From: Ruminococcus albus AD2013
GTDB lineage: Bacteria; Bacillota; Clostridia; Oscillospirales; Ruminococcaceae
DNA: 64,000 nt
Reading direction: 5' to 3'
Assembly: GCF_000526775.1 (NCBI RefSeq)
Contig: NZ_JAGS01000001.1
Coordinates: 310,001 to 374,000 of the forward strand
The notes under the pieces were generated by a model, which did no database searches, was not told the DNA's origin, and saw only the letters and a program-made list of their open reading frames with translations. The first letter of the stretch is position 1; each line of letters starts with the position of its first letter. Below, one piece after another: positions 53,168 to 61,271 of this stretch. The translations under genes and the position numbers were made by a program.

Positions 53168-53350
53168 TTAGAACGGAAGCTCCTCCTCGACACCGAGAGT
53201 TTCGAGCAGATACTCTATCTCGTTTTTATAGAGAAAGCTCTCATAACCGTTGAGATAGTGAATGTTGCGAGCAACAGCTTCACGAATATCAAGACCGCTT
53301 CTTTCTTCAAGCAGAGAAGTCAGCGTTTCAACCTTTTCCATATCGACCAT
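53168..53350 (-). CDS. Small hypothetical element protein
   Basis: A 60-residue protein, acidic and probably helical (METVETL-like start, LLEERSGLDIRE, IEYLLETLGVEEELPF end). ATG 53350 has AAAGGTGG eight bases upstream. No family is recognised. It lies between the DUF3987 gene and the relaxase, in the same direction, a typical spot for small regulators or replication accessories. Confidence 0.6.
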   Translation of the reverse strand: MVDMEKVETLTSLLEERSGLDIREAVARNIHYLNGYESFLYKNEIEYLLETLGVEEELPF

Positions 53351-53362
53351 ATTCCTCACCAC

Positions 53363-53600
53363 CTTTCCATAAAAATGTTGATATTACCGATGCCCTAATG
53401 GACAAAAAGTCCAATAGGATTTCAGCACTCATAGCTGGAGTTGCGGACAAAAATGTCTATAACCTTTCCTTCAAAGATGTACAGATTGAGTTCAAAGAAC
53501 ATCAACCAACAGCAAGCAACATTTACCTCTGTCGCCTGAAAAGAAAGCTATATCGCTATTTCAAAAGTCAAGCTCCCAAAATCCACAAAATCCGGTGAAA
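53363..53600. other. Short spacer between DUF3987 and small gene
   Basis: About 240 bases with no ribosome-site-bearing ORF on the minus strand; a plus-strand frame is listed among rejected items. Confidence 0.5.
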
Positions 53601-55046
53601 TCAGATATGGGGATTAACATAGACCATCTGAGCCTTTTTGTTGTTGGCGGCGGTCACATCTTCGTAGGCGACATAGCCGTATTCAGCGAGGGTATCAAGA
53701 GCCGAATAGAAATCCTTTGCCGTTGGGAAAAGATTGCATCGGCAGGCGTGATAGAGGTCGGACTTCAAGCCCTGTTTGATGTTCTTTGTCTTGATAATCT
53801 GGATGATCTTCTCAGCCTTGACAATGTTCCCGTCGGGAGCATTCACGCTGAAACCGTAAATCGCCTGATAGCGGTAGTAGTGGGCTATGCTGAACGACCT
53901 CACAAGCGTATCATGATTCACGCTTTCATCGGACGGCTCAACACCTCTGGAACAGCAGTCGGCACAATGAAGAATACAGGCTATCCGAAGTATCAGTCCG
54001 TGAAACTTTCCACCCCAGTCCTGACAGCAGCACATGGATTCCTTGATCTCTTTTTCGATATAGTTATTGCAGTATTTGATATACTCCTCGGAAGCATGAC
54101 GGGACAGGTGCAGTATCGTTTCCTCACCATTATGATCTTTCTTTCCTTTCAGGAGCTGATGAATGAAATCGTGATATTGCTCCCTGACCTCTTTTGATAT
54201 AGGTGCGGTATCATATCGCCGTTTTCCTACATCGCTTTTTGCAAAGCAGGGAACGAAACGTGCGATAAGTCCACTTGACCTGAAAGCGGTATCGTTCATC
54301 ATGTTGTCCCAGATATATGGCTGACCTGCGAGTGCAACAGAAAGATAAGGACGGGGAATTTCCGTTCGCCCTCGGATAACTCTGTTGCAGATGTACTTCT
54401 CACCATTCCACGATTTCAGAAGCAGGTCAAGGTTCGGAATACCGCCGTTGTACTTGCCGTTGAAGTTACTGAGCATTCCTGCTTCGTCTGAGATCATCAG
54501 CAGAGAATCATTCTCACTCAGCTCAATCACAAGGGATTCGGGGGTTATATCGTCAACGGCGATACGGATAGGATTTGTGTTGCGAATATTATCCGCCTGC
54601 ACACGGAGCTTTGCAATTGCGGCGGTGTCAGGCTTGTCCTCTTTCTCCATAGCCTTCACACGGGCTTCCAGAGCCTTAACGTCCTGCTGTGCCTTGTACA
54701 TTTCCTCACGGTGGTCTTTGTTGTACTTGCTCTCAAAGCTGTCGAACGGAGCTTTGATGAAGTGCATCACAGGACTTTTTCTTTCAGAAGGCTGTGCTAT
54801 GATGATCGAATACAGCACAGGCGGTTCGGTATGGTCTGCCTTGCCCGCAAGCCGATACAGACCTGTGAAACAGTAGCCCACGGCTGAGAGCATCGCTGTC
54901 CCTGCCATTCCCACGTCGGTGGAAGTCGTGACCGAGATCGCCTGCGCCATATTTCGTAGAACACTCGGCAACGCATCGAGCGGAAAAGGGATATCGTCCG
55001 CACTCTGCCGAAACGGTCGGGGTTCTCCCCATTGAATAGTATTCAT
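53601..55046 (-). CDS. DUF3987-family mobile-element protein (helicase/primase-like)
   Basis: A 481-residue protein of the DUF3987 group common in integrative elements. The P-loop-like IIAQPSERKSPVMHFI (near residue 72) and DEAGML (near residue 190) suggest a RecA/DnaB-like ATPase core; the C-terminal part looks like a winged helix (TLAEYGYVAYEDV). It probably takes part in element replication or maintenance. The ATG at 55046 follows AAAGGAAAAG; the longer frame to 55139 crosses its promoter region. Confidence 0.75.
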   Translation of the reverse strand: MNTIQWGEPRPFRQSADDIPFPLDALPSVLRNMAQAISVTTSTDVGMAGTAMLSAVGYCFTGLYRLAGKADHTEPPVLYSIIIAQPSERKSPVMHFIKAPFDSFESKYNKDHREEMYKAQQDVKALEARVKAMEKEDKPDTAAIAKLRVQADNIRNTNPIRIAVDDITPESLVIELSENDSLLMISDEAGMLSNFNGKYNGGIPNLDLLLKSWNGEKYICNRVIRGRTEIPRPYLSVALAGQPYIWDNMMNDTAFRSSGLIARFVPCFAKSDVGKRRYDTAPISKEVREQYHDFIHQLLKGKKDHNGEETILHLSRHASEEYIKYCNNYIEKEIKESMCCCQDWGGKFHGLILRIACILHCADCCSRGVEPSDESVNHDTLVRSFSIAHYYRYQAIYGFSVNAPDGNIVKAEKIIQIIKTKNIKQGLKSDLYHACRCNLFPTAKDFYSALDTLAEYGYVAYEDVTAANNKKAQMVYVNPHI

Positions 55047-55086
55047 GTTGTCTTTTCCTTTGTCTGTTATTTTTTCTTTATTTATC

Positions 55087-55115
55087 TTGACAGATTGCAT
55101 TTGATGTGCTATAAT
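55087..55115 (+). promoter_or_regulatory. Promoter of the element's XRE repressor
   Basis: TTGACA, 17 bp, TATAAT, reading right toward 55240. It lies left of, and faces, the minus-strand promoter at 55152-55181. Confidence 0.8.
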
Positions 55116-55151
55116 ATGAAATGAAATAACACGTTTCAATCTCTAAATCAT

Positions 55152-55181
55152 ATTATATGCTACCTAAGTAGCATTTGTCAA
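55152..55181 (-). promoter_or_regulatory. Promoter and operator of the DUF3987/mob operon
   Basis: On the minus strand TTGACA, 18 bp, TATAAT. Within the spacer is the palindrome ATGCTAC-CTAA-GTAGCAT (55157-55174), a likely repressor operator. Confidence 0.8.
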
Positions 55182-55239
55182 GTAAAAATAATCAGAATGA
55201 GTTAAGTTCTGCTTTTTGCACAAATTGGAGGGACACAAA

Positions 55240-55947
55240 ATGACCATCTTTTGGAGAAAATATAATGAATTATGTGATGAACACGGTTTGAAGCCGAGAG
55301 CGTTAGCCACCGAGCTGGGCATTTCGGCTGCGACCGTCACCAAATGGGTGAATGACGGTATGCCGAACCTCGACATGATAACGAGAATAGCAGAATACTT
55401 CGATGTTCCGATAGATTACCTGATAAACGAGGACGATACGCCGATCATTCCGCAGGCAAACAAGAAAAGAAGTGTATTCAAGTCGGTAAGCTCCCTGTCT
55501 CAGCGGTGGGTGAGCCTGCGACGTGGAAGTGAGATCAGCCTGGAAATGCAGCTCAAGATCATTCCTTATGTGAATTGTACGGTGCAGTTCCTGAACAATG
55601 ATAAGTATATCGAGTATCTTCCCGAAGCCGAGTACGATACCGACCACCTGAAAGATACCGAAACGATATTCGATATTCTGGGCATTCTAGACCACTGTGC
55701 CGACACCGAGAGCTATCGCATCGTGCAGGTGCAGCTTTCACGCATCGTGCTATATCACCTGAAAGAAAAAGGATTTGACCGTGAAGCTCTCCGCACCGAG
55801 CATCTCGATCAGGAGAAGATGGAGTATCTCTACACGGGTAAGGATAGTGGCAAGACGCATAACTACGGACTGAACTTCTCGGATATGGACTTTCTCAGGG
55901 AGTTTACGGGGCTTAGTTATCAGGTTATGTTTACGGGGATTGAATAA
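55240..55947 (+). CDS. XRE-family repressor of the element
   Basis: A 235-residue regulator with an XRE DNA-binding domain (residues about 5-65, with ALATELGISAATVTKWVNDGMPNLDMITRIAEYF) and a large C-terminal domain of unknown fold. The ATG at 55240 follows GGAGG eight bases upstream. It is divergent from the DUF3987/mob genes and shares the promoter region that holds the palindromic operator, so it likely keeps the transfer and replication genes off. Confidence 0.87.
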   Translation: MTIFWRKYNELCDEHGLKPRALATELGISAATVTKWVNDGMPNLDMITRIAEYFDVPIDYLINEDDTPIIPQANKKRSVFKSVSSLSQRWVSLRRGSEISLEMQLKIIPYVNCTVQFLNNDKYIEYLPEAEYDTDHLKDTETIFDILGILDHCADTESYRIVQVQLSRIVLYHLKEKGFDREALRTEHLDQEKMEYLYTGKDSGKTHNYGLNFSDMDFLREFTGLSYQVMFTGIE

Positions 55948-56059
55948 GGCTATGGAGCTGAGGAGCATTTGCTACTTGGCTCTTTTCTTTTTGAGAGGGA
56001 CTTTGATTCCAGTGGGTTCAAAGTTAACTACGAAGGTTACCAAAACTGTTCTCGAAATC

Positions 56060-56088
56060 TTGACAATCAACCCGAAAAATGGTATAAT
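56060..56088 (+). promoter_or_regulatory. sigma-A promoter of the methyltransferase/defence operon
   Basis: TTGACA, 17 bp, TATAAT, about 60 bases before the start at 56150. Confidence 0.85.
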
Positions 56089-56149
56089 AAAGTATTAAAG
56101 TTATGTAAGAGAAATAAAGATATTTAAGCATATACAGTGGAGGAACACA

Positions 56150-56890
56150 ATGAATAGCCGTTTTGTGCTTTACAATAAAAGCTGCCTTGATGCAATGCGA
56201 GATATGGAGTCAAAATCAGTTGATTTGGTTCTTACTGATCCGCCTTATAATTTAGGGTTGTTTATGCAGAACAGAGCCACAAACCTAAAAGCAATGCGTG
56301 AAAACTTTTTTGGTGCTGCTGGCTGGGATGATTTGGAGTTTGCGGATTGGGAAAAGGAAATGGATTTATTTTTCGCTGAGTTGTCACGAGTAGTTAAAGA
56401 GAGTAGCTCAGTAATAATGTTTATGTCTATTATTAAAGTTGAAACAATAATTCGACTTGCTGAAAAGCACGGCTTTTATTATAAAACCACAGGTATATGG
56501 CATAAAAAAAATCCTATGCCCCGTAATATGAACTTGCATTTTATAAATTCAACGGAAGCCTGGATTTATTTTACATACAAAAAGCATACAGGAACATTTA
56601 ACAACGACGGAAAAGCAATCCACGATTTCTTTGAAACATCAGTTACCCCTTCTGGAGAAAAAAAGTGCGGAAAGCATCCGACACAGAAGCCTGTTCAGCT
56701 TTTAGATACGTTTGTAAAAATCCTTACAAACGAAAATGATACCGTTTTTGATCCTTTCTGCGGAAGTGGCAGTTCAGGTGTAGCTGCTCTACAAAACGGC
56801 AGAAATTTTATAGGTTCAGAAATCAATGAAGAATATTGCAGAATAACAAAAGAGAGAATAGCGCAGGTGTTATATCATGGGAACATATAA
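56150..56890 (+). CDS. DNA amino-methyltransferase (beta-class N6-adenine or N4-cytosine)
   Basis: A 246-residue SAM-dependent methyltransferase. Motif IV DPPYNLG is near residue 28 and the FxGxG-type SAM motif DPFCGSGSSGVAA is near residue 205, the motif order of beta-class enzymes; a variable target-recognition part lies between. GTGGAGG precedes the ATG. The next gene starts 14 bases before its stop. With the C5 enzyme it should protect the host from the restriction genes that follow. The target sequence is unknown. Confidence 0.88.
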   Translation: MNSRFVLYNKSCLDAMRDMESKSVDLVLTDPPYNLGLFMQNRATNLKAMRENFFGAAGWDDLEFADWEKEMDLFFAELSRVVKESSSVIMFMSIIKVETIIRLAEKHGFYYKTTGIWHKKNPMPRNMNLHFINSTEAWIYFTYKKHTGTFNNDGKAIHDFFETSVTPSGEKKCGKHPTQKPVQLLDTFVKILTNENDTVFDPFCGSGSSGVAALQNGRNFIGSEINEEYCRITKERIAQVLYHGNI

Positions 56891-57941
56891 AATGATAGAT
56901 TTATTTGCCGGAGTTGGTGGGCTATCTCTTGGTTTTGAACAAATGGGGTTTGATGTTGTTCTTGCAAATGAATATGATAAGTCTATTGCTCAGGCATATA
57001 TCAAAAATCGTAACAATCCTAATATGATTATCGAAGATATTACAAAGTTGCCTATTCACGATACTTTCAAGCAATTCAAAGGGACTGTTGATTTATGTGT
57101 AGGCGGCCCACCTTGTCAAGGTTACTCACAAAAAGGGCAAAGAAAAACTATTAATGATCCTCGAAATTTTTTATTCAAATATTTTGTTGAGGTAGTCAAA
57201 GAAGTATCTCCTCGTTATTTCGTCATGGAAAATGTTCCTAACCTTTTAACTGCCGAAAATGGTTACTTTCAGAATGAACTCACAGCAATGTTTACCGAGT
57301 TAGGTTATATTATCAATGCTCAGGTATTATGTGCAGCTGATTTTGGTGTGCCACAAAGCCGACATAGAGCTGTTATTATCGGAAAGAAAGCAGGGGCATC
57401 TCCTGTTGCGATGCCAAAAGCGTCAGAAATAAAAACAACAATATGGGATGCTATCAGCGATCTAAATTATCTCAATTCAGGCGAAGGAACTGAAATATCA
57501 GAATATAGATTTACACCTGAATCGGATTATCAGAAACTACTGCGAAAAGGATCAACATCGTTATATAATCATGTTGCAACAAATCACGCTAAAGTAGCAT
57601 TAGAACGTATGGCTATGATACCTCCGAAAGGTGGAAAAGAATATTTGCCTGCGGAACATATTACTAAGTCGATTTATAGCGGTACTTGGGAACGTATGGA
57701 CGCTGAGGATATATCAGTAACTATTACAACAAGATTTGACACTCCTGCATCAGGAAAGTTTATGCACCCATATCTTAATAGGGCTATTACTGTGAGAGAA
57801 GCAGCAAGAATACAGTCTTTTCCTGATACTTTTATATTTTATGGTACTAAGACTTCTCAAATGAAACAAGTAGGGAATGCCGTTCCGCCTTTATTAGCTC
57901 AGGCTATTGCAAAAGCAATTATTTCGGATATGAAAAATTAA
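56877..57941 (+). CDS. dcm: C5-cytosine DNA methyltransferase
   Basis: A 354-residue Dcm-type enzyme. Motif I MIDLFAGVGGLSLG (residues 6-19), motif IV with the catalytic Cys GGPPCQGYSQKG (about 80-91), motif VI ENVPNL, motif VIII QSRHRAVIIG and motif X GNAVPP are visible. The target-recognition region (about 195-285) sets specificity. It overlaps the upstream methyltransferase by 14 bases. A terminator-like hairpin follows, before the restriction genes. Confidence 0.93.
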   Translation: MGTYKMIDLFAGVGGLSLGFEQMGFDVVLANEYDKSIAQAYIKNRNNPNMIIEDITKLPIHDTFKQFKGTVDLCVGGPPCQGYSQKGQRKTINDPRNFLFKYFVEVVKEVSPRYFVMENVPNLLTAENGYFQNELTAMFTELGYIINAQVLCAADFGVPQSRHRAVIIGKKAGASPVAMPKASEIKTTIWDAISDLNYLNSGEGTEISEYRFTPESDYQKLLRKGSTSLYNHVATNHAKVALERMAMIPPKGGKEYLPAEHITKSIYSGTWERMDAEDISVTITTRFDTPASGKFMHPYLNRAITVREAARIQSFPDTFIFYGTKTSQMKQVGNAVPPLLAQAIAKAIISDMKN

Positions 57942-57949
57942 AGGATTAC

Positions 57950-57981
57950 AAATAAGGTAGATAACAACTCTGCCTTATTTT
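57950..57981 (+). terminator. Terminator-like hairpin between methyltransferase and restriction genes
   Basis: AAATAAGGTAGA / TCTGCCTTATTT, a 12-bp stem with one G-T, loop TAACAAC, and a short T run. Confidence 0.65.
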
Positions 57982-58003
57982 GATTCCAGAAAGGAAGAAA
58001 TCT

Positions 58004-58753
58004 ATGGCTTTACAGATCTATAATGCAGGAATTAAAACAAGCACTAAATATCTTACCAAAGAGCTTGCCTACTTTCTTGGTGGTATCTATGCTGCCAATG
58101 AAAGCGTATCTTCTAACGGAAGGCTATACTGGGCAGCTCCTGTCAGATATAATCCGCAGTATTCAACACAAACACAGACAACGGAACACTATGATCATGT
58201 CTGTGTGATCGGTAGCAAAGTAGGCGGATATACTGTTATGAAAGATAATATTAAGGGTACACCTTTTGATTCTGGAAAAAACCGTCTGCCTGGATTTAGC
58301 ACTTTCTTTGAATCAACAGGATTAACCGACCTTTGTACTGAAATTCCTAATTTCAAAACAGCATTATTATCTTCTGATGATGATATTAAGAAAGCATTTA
58401 TTCTTGGAGTTATTGATGGAAGAGGTACTCCTGATATAAGTATTCAAAAGGGGCTTATTCGATACCTTGCTCTGGATTGTCCTAACGATGATATAGGTAG
58501 TTTTTTATTTGATGTGTTCAAAAGCTATGGATTACTATGTAATTATAACACAGCCAGAGATCGTTTAGAAGGCGGCAACCCAAGAAAACCCCAGCTAAGA
58601 ATAAAAAATGTTGAGGATTATATGAGAGGAATAGGTTATATTTCTCCTGCTAAGATTGAACATATGAAATCTGTTTATATGTCAAAATATGGATCAGCTA
58701 ATGTTGCAGACGGAAGTTCATTTCTATCTGGATTGAAGTATTTATCGAGGTAA
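58004..58753 (+). CDS. LAGLIDADG-like protein in the restriction locus
   Basis: A 249-residue protein. ATG 58004 follows AGGAAG and is preferred over 57980. Two LAGLIDADG-type helices are suggested by ELAYFLGGIYAANES (about residues 20-34) and AFILGVIDGRGTP (about 131-143), each ending in an acidic residue as in homing endonucleases. It lies between the C5 methyltransferase and mcrB. It could be a nuclease, or only a DNA-binding module that gives sequence specificity to the short McrB. The assignment is by motif sight and is moderate. Confidence 0.6.
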   Translation: MALQIYNAGIKTSTKYLTKELAYFLGGIYAANESVSSNGRLYWAAPVRYNPQYSTQTQTTEHYDHVCVIGSKVGGYTVMKDNIKGTPFDSGKNRLPGFSTFFESTGLTDLCTEIPNFKTALLSSDDDIKKAFILGVIDGRGTPDISIQKGLIRYLALDCPNDDIGSFLFDVFKSYGLLCNYNTARDRLEGGNPRKPQLRIKNVEDYMRGIGYISPAKIEHMKSVYMSKYGSANVADGSSFLSGLKYLSR

Positions 58754-58759
58754 AAGAAA

Positions 58760-60019
58760 ATGGCTAAGAATATCATATTGTACGGTCCTCCTGGAACGGG
58801 GAAAACATACAGATTGCAGTCTTTGATGAATAAATATATAGACTATATAATTGATGATAAGCAGATTGCTGACGCATATCATAAGGATTCAAAAGATTGG
58901 ATTTTAGTTACATTGGTTCTTTTACAGAACAATGGAAGAATGAAAACTTCTGAAATTCAGCATAAGATTGACTCATTAAAGCTTGGCGTATCTGTAAATG
59001 CAGCTTCTGTACTTGAAAAACATAATACTTTGCCTGCTCCCATTCCTGACCTTAGAGAACAACCAAGAATTTTTAAGAACATGAACACCAATGAATGGTA
59101 TGTGGACTTTTTCAGAGTTCAGCAGGCTCGTCCTGATTTTGTAAAAACATTCATTGATAGTGCCAAAATTTCAAAGCGATACAACTTTGTTACATTTCAT
59201 CAATCATATTCTTATGAAGACTTTATTGAAGGAATACGCCCTGAGTATGTAAAAGCGACAAATTCTATTGATTATTCTCCAAAGCCCGGCGTGTTTAAGT
59301 TAATGTGTGAGGAAGCTGAACAGCATCCTGAAAAGGAATATGCTTTCTTTATTGATGAAATCAATCGTGGAAACATATCGGAGATTTTTGGAGAGCTTAT
59401 CAGCTTGATTGAACTTGATAAACGTGCAGGAGAAACAGGAGCGTTATCGGCTGTTCTGCCTTATTCCAAAACTGTTTTCACTGTTCCATCAAACATCAGT
59501 ATTTATGGAACTATGAATACCGCAGACAGGTCAATTGATCAAATTGATATAGCATTAAGAAGAAGGTTTAAATTTGAGCCGATGCTTCCAGATGCGGATA
59601 TTATAGCAAGCGAACTTGAATTAAGGGGCATAGATGCAAGTAATATAGAAGGCGTTGATTTGATCAAGCTATTCAACACACTCAACAACAGAATCGAGTT
59701 ACTCCTTGATTCTCAGCATCTTCTCGGACACGCTCTGTTTATTGGCGTTACAAACGCAGAAGATATAGCCAATGCTTTAAGAAATTCTGTTATTCCATTG
59801 CTAGAGGAATACTTCTTTGATGACATTCAAAAAATACAGCTTGTGTTTAATGATCTTGACGATACAGGTGAGTTGCGTGATGATGCAATTTATGAACATA
59901 TAACGCTTGAAGCAGATTCGTTCTTCTCCTATATGGGCGATTATATGATTGATGATAAGAAGCACTACCATGTAAAGGAAACAATAACCGCTGATATTAT
60001 TAAGCATATTTATGAATGA
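58760..60019 (+). CDS. mcrB: McrB-type AAA+ restriction motor without N-terminal DNA-binding domain
   Basis: A 419-residue AAA+ GTPase-like motor of the McrB group. Walker A GPPGTGKT begins at residue 7, so the usual N-terminal recognition domain is absent. An extra segment (residues about 20-115) lies after it. The McrB hallmarks FVTFHQSYSYEDFIEGIRP, FFIDEINRGNISEIFGE (Walker B) and MNTADRSIDQIDIALRRRF are all present. It overlaps mcrC by 4 bases. It should drive McrC cleavage of unmodified or modified DNA, with specificity perhaps from the preceding LAGLIDADG-like protein. Confidence 0.92.
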   Translation: MAKNIILYGPPGTGKTYRLQSLMNKYIDYIIDDKQIADAYHKDSKDWILVTLVLLQNNGRMKTSEIQHKIDSLKLGVSVNAASVLEKHNTLPAPIPDLREQPRIFKNMNTNEWYVDFFRVQQARPDFVKTFIDSAKISKRYNFVTFHQSYSYEDFIEGIRPEYVKATNSIDYSPKPGVFKLMCEEAEQHPEKEYAFFIDEINRGNISEIFGELISLIELDKRAGETGALSAVLPYSKTVFTVPSNISIYGTMNTADRSIDQIDIALRRRFKFEPMLPDADIIASELELRGIDASNIEGVDLIKLFNTLNNRIELLLDSQHLLGHALFIGVTNAEDIANALRNSVIPLLEEYFFDDIQKIQLVFNDLDDTGELRDDAIYEHITLEADSFFSYMGDYMIDDKKHYHVKETITADIIKHIYE

Positions 60020-61254
60020 TGGATACTATTGTTATTAAAGAATATGATGAACTCCACATCAAAGATAAAAGAGATATAACCAAGAATGCTATCTCAAAAG
60101 AAGATGCCATATCGCTTCAAAGTATCATTATGGATGAAGAACCTGTCTTTAAATGGGGATTCAAAAAACTGATCGCTCAGCATTGGGTAGGTACAATCTC
60201 TTTAGGTGATTTGAATATAGAAATCTTACCCAAGCTATATGGTTCTGTTTCAGAAGAGCAGTTAAGAACAGTTCTCACAAGAATGATATTGGTATCACAT
60301 CAAAAACCATCAGCAAGAGAAATACCTGGCTCAACAAAACTGGATAAAAACTCTTTGATCGAGATATTGATAGATACGTTTTTATCCTCTCTTGAAAAAT
60401 ATGTTCAAGAAGGATTACGGCATTCATATAAAAAGATTGAAAAGAATATCAACCGAGTAAAGGGTACAATAGTATTCAACAAGCAGTTTAGTAGGAATCT
60501 CCTAAAGCCTGCAAAATTCTGGTGCCGATATTCCATGTTCACTGCCGACAATGAAATCAATCAGTTTTTTAAGCTATGTCTAAACACTATGAATATTGTC
60601 AGTAATGATCCATGTAATAAACGTCGTATTAAATATCTGCTCCCTACATTTTCCGATTTTACAACAATAAACAAAGAAAAAGCGTTGCTAAAGGATATAA
60701 CTTTCAACTCTACTAATCAGAACGCCGAGGAATCATATACCTACGGCAAGCTGTTCCTCAAAAGCATTTTCAGCACTCTTAACGCAGGAAATACGCCTAT
60801 TAACATGATGCTCTTTGATATGAATGCCTTATTCGAGTTGTTTATTTTCAGAGTGACACGAATAGTGTATAAAAATCGAGTATCATATCAAATGCGGGGC
60901 AACTATTTGTTGGAACGTGATTCAGATGGGAAAAAGCATATTGCTTTACGTCCGGATATAACAATCAAAGTTGATAATGATAGTTATTCTGTCATAGATA
61001 CAAAGTGGAAGATTCCTAAAACTTTTTCAAAAGAGTCGGACGTTTATCAAATGAACTCTTACTCGACAAGCATTGATAAAGTGAGAGAGATAATATTGCT
61101 ATATCCCTTAGTTTATAACAAGAGAATGATTGATGATTACCACTTCATTGATAGCAATGGCATTAAGAGACCACTCAAAATAAGAACCATTGATTTAATG
61201 AAATGTTTGGAATGGAGAACTTTTTTGAATGAGTTTCCCCAATATATCTTATAA
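60016..61254 (+). CDS. mcrC: McrC-type nuclease subunit
   Basis: A 412-residue McrC-family protein. The N-terminal part (about 1-170) would contact the McrB ring; the C-terminal PD-(D/E)xK-type nuclease core is visible as LRPDITIK...SVIDTKWK (about 312-330). It starts inside the end of mcrB (ATGA overlap; a second ATG follows at 60019), showing tight coupling. It cuts DNA when the McrB motor engages it. Confidence 0.92.
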   Translation: MMDTIVIKEYDELHIKDKRDITKNAISKEDAISLQSIIMDEEPVFKWGFKKLIAQHWVGTISLGDLNIEILPKLYGSVSEEQLRTVLTRMILVSHQKPSAREIPGSTKLDKNSLIEILIDTFLSSLEKYVQEGLRHSYKKIEKNINRVKGTIVFNKQFSRNLLKPAKFWCRYSMFTADNEINQFFKLCLNTMNIVSNDPCNKRRIKYLLPTFSDFTTINKEKALLKDITFNSTNQNAEESYTYGKLFLKSIFSTLNAGNTPINMMLFDMNALFELFIFRVTRIVYKNRVSYQMRGNYLLERDSDGKKHIALRPDITIKVDNDSYSVIDTKWKIPKTFSKESDVYQMNSYSTSIDKVREIILLYPLVYNKRMIDDYHFIDSNGIKRPLKIRTIDLMKCLEWRTFLNEFPQYIL

Positions 61255-61271
61255 GACAGGAAGTGACTGTT

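Noticed and set aside
53398..53598. Plus-strand 66-residue ORF between DUF3987 and the small element gene
   Set aside because: No ribosome site, opposite strand to all neighbours, no recognisable motif.
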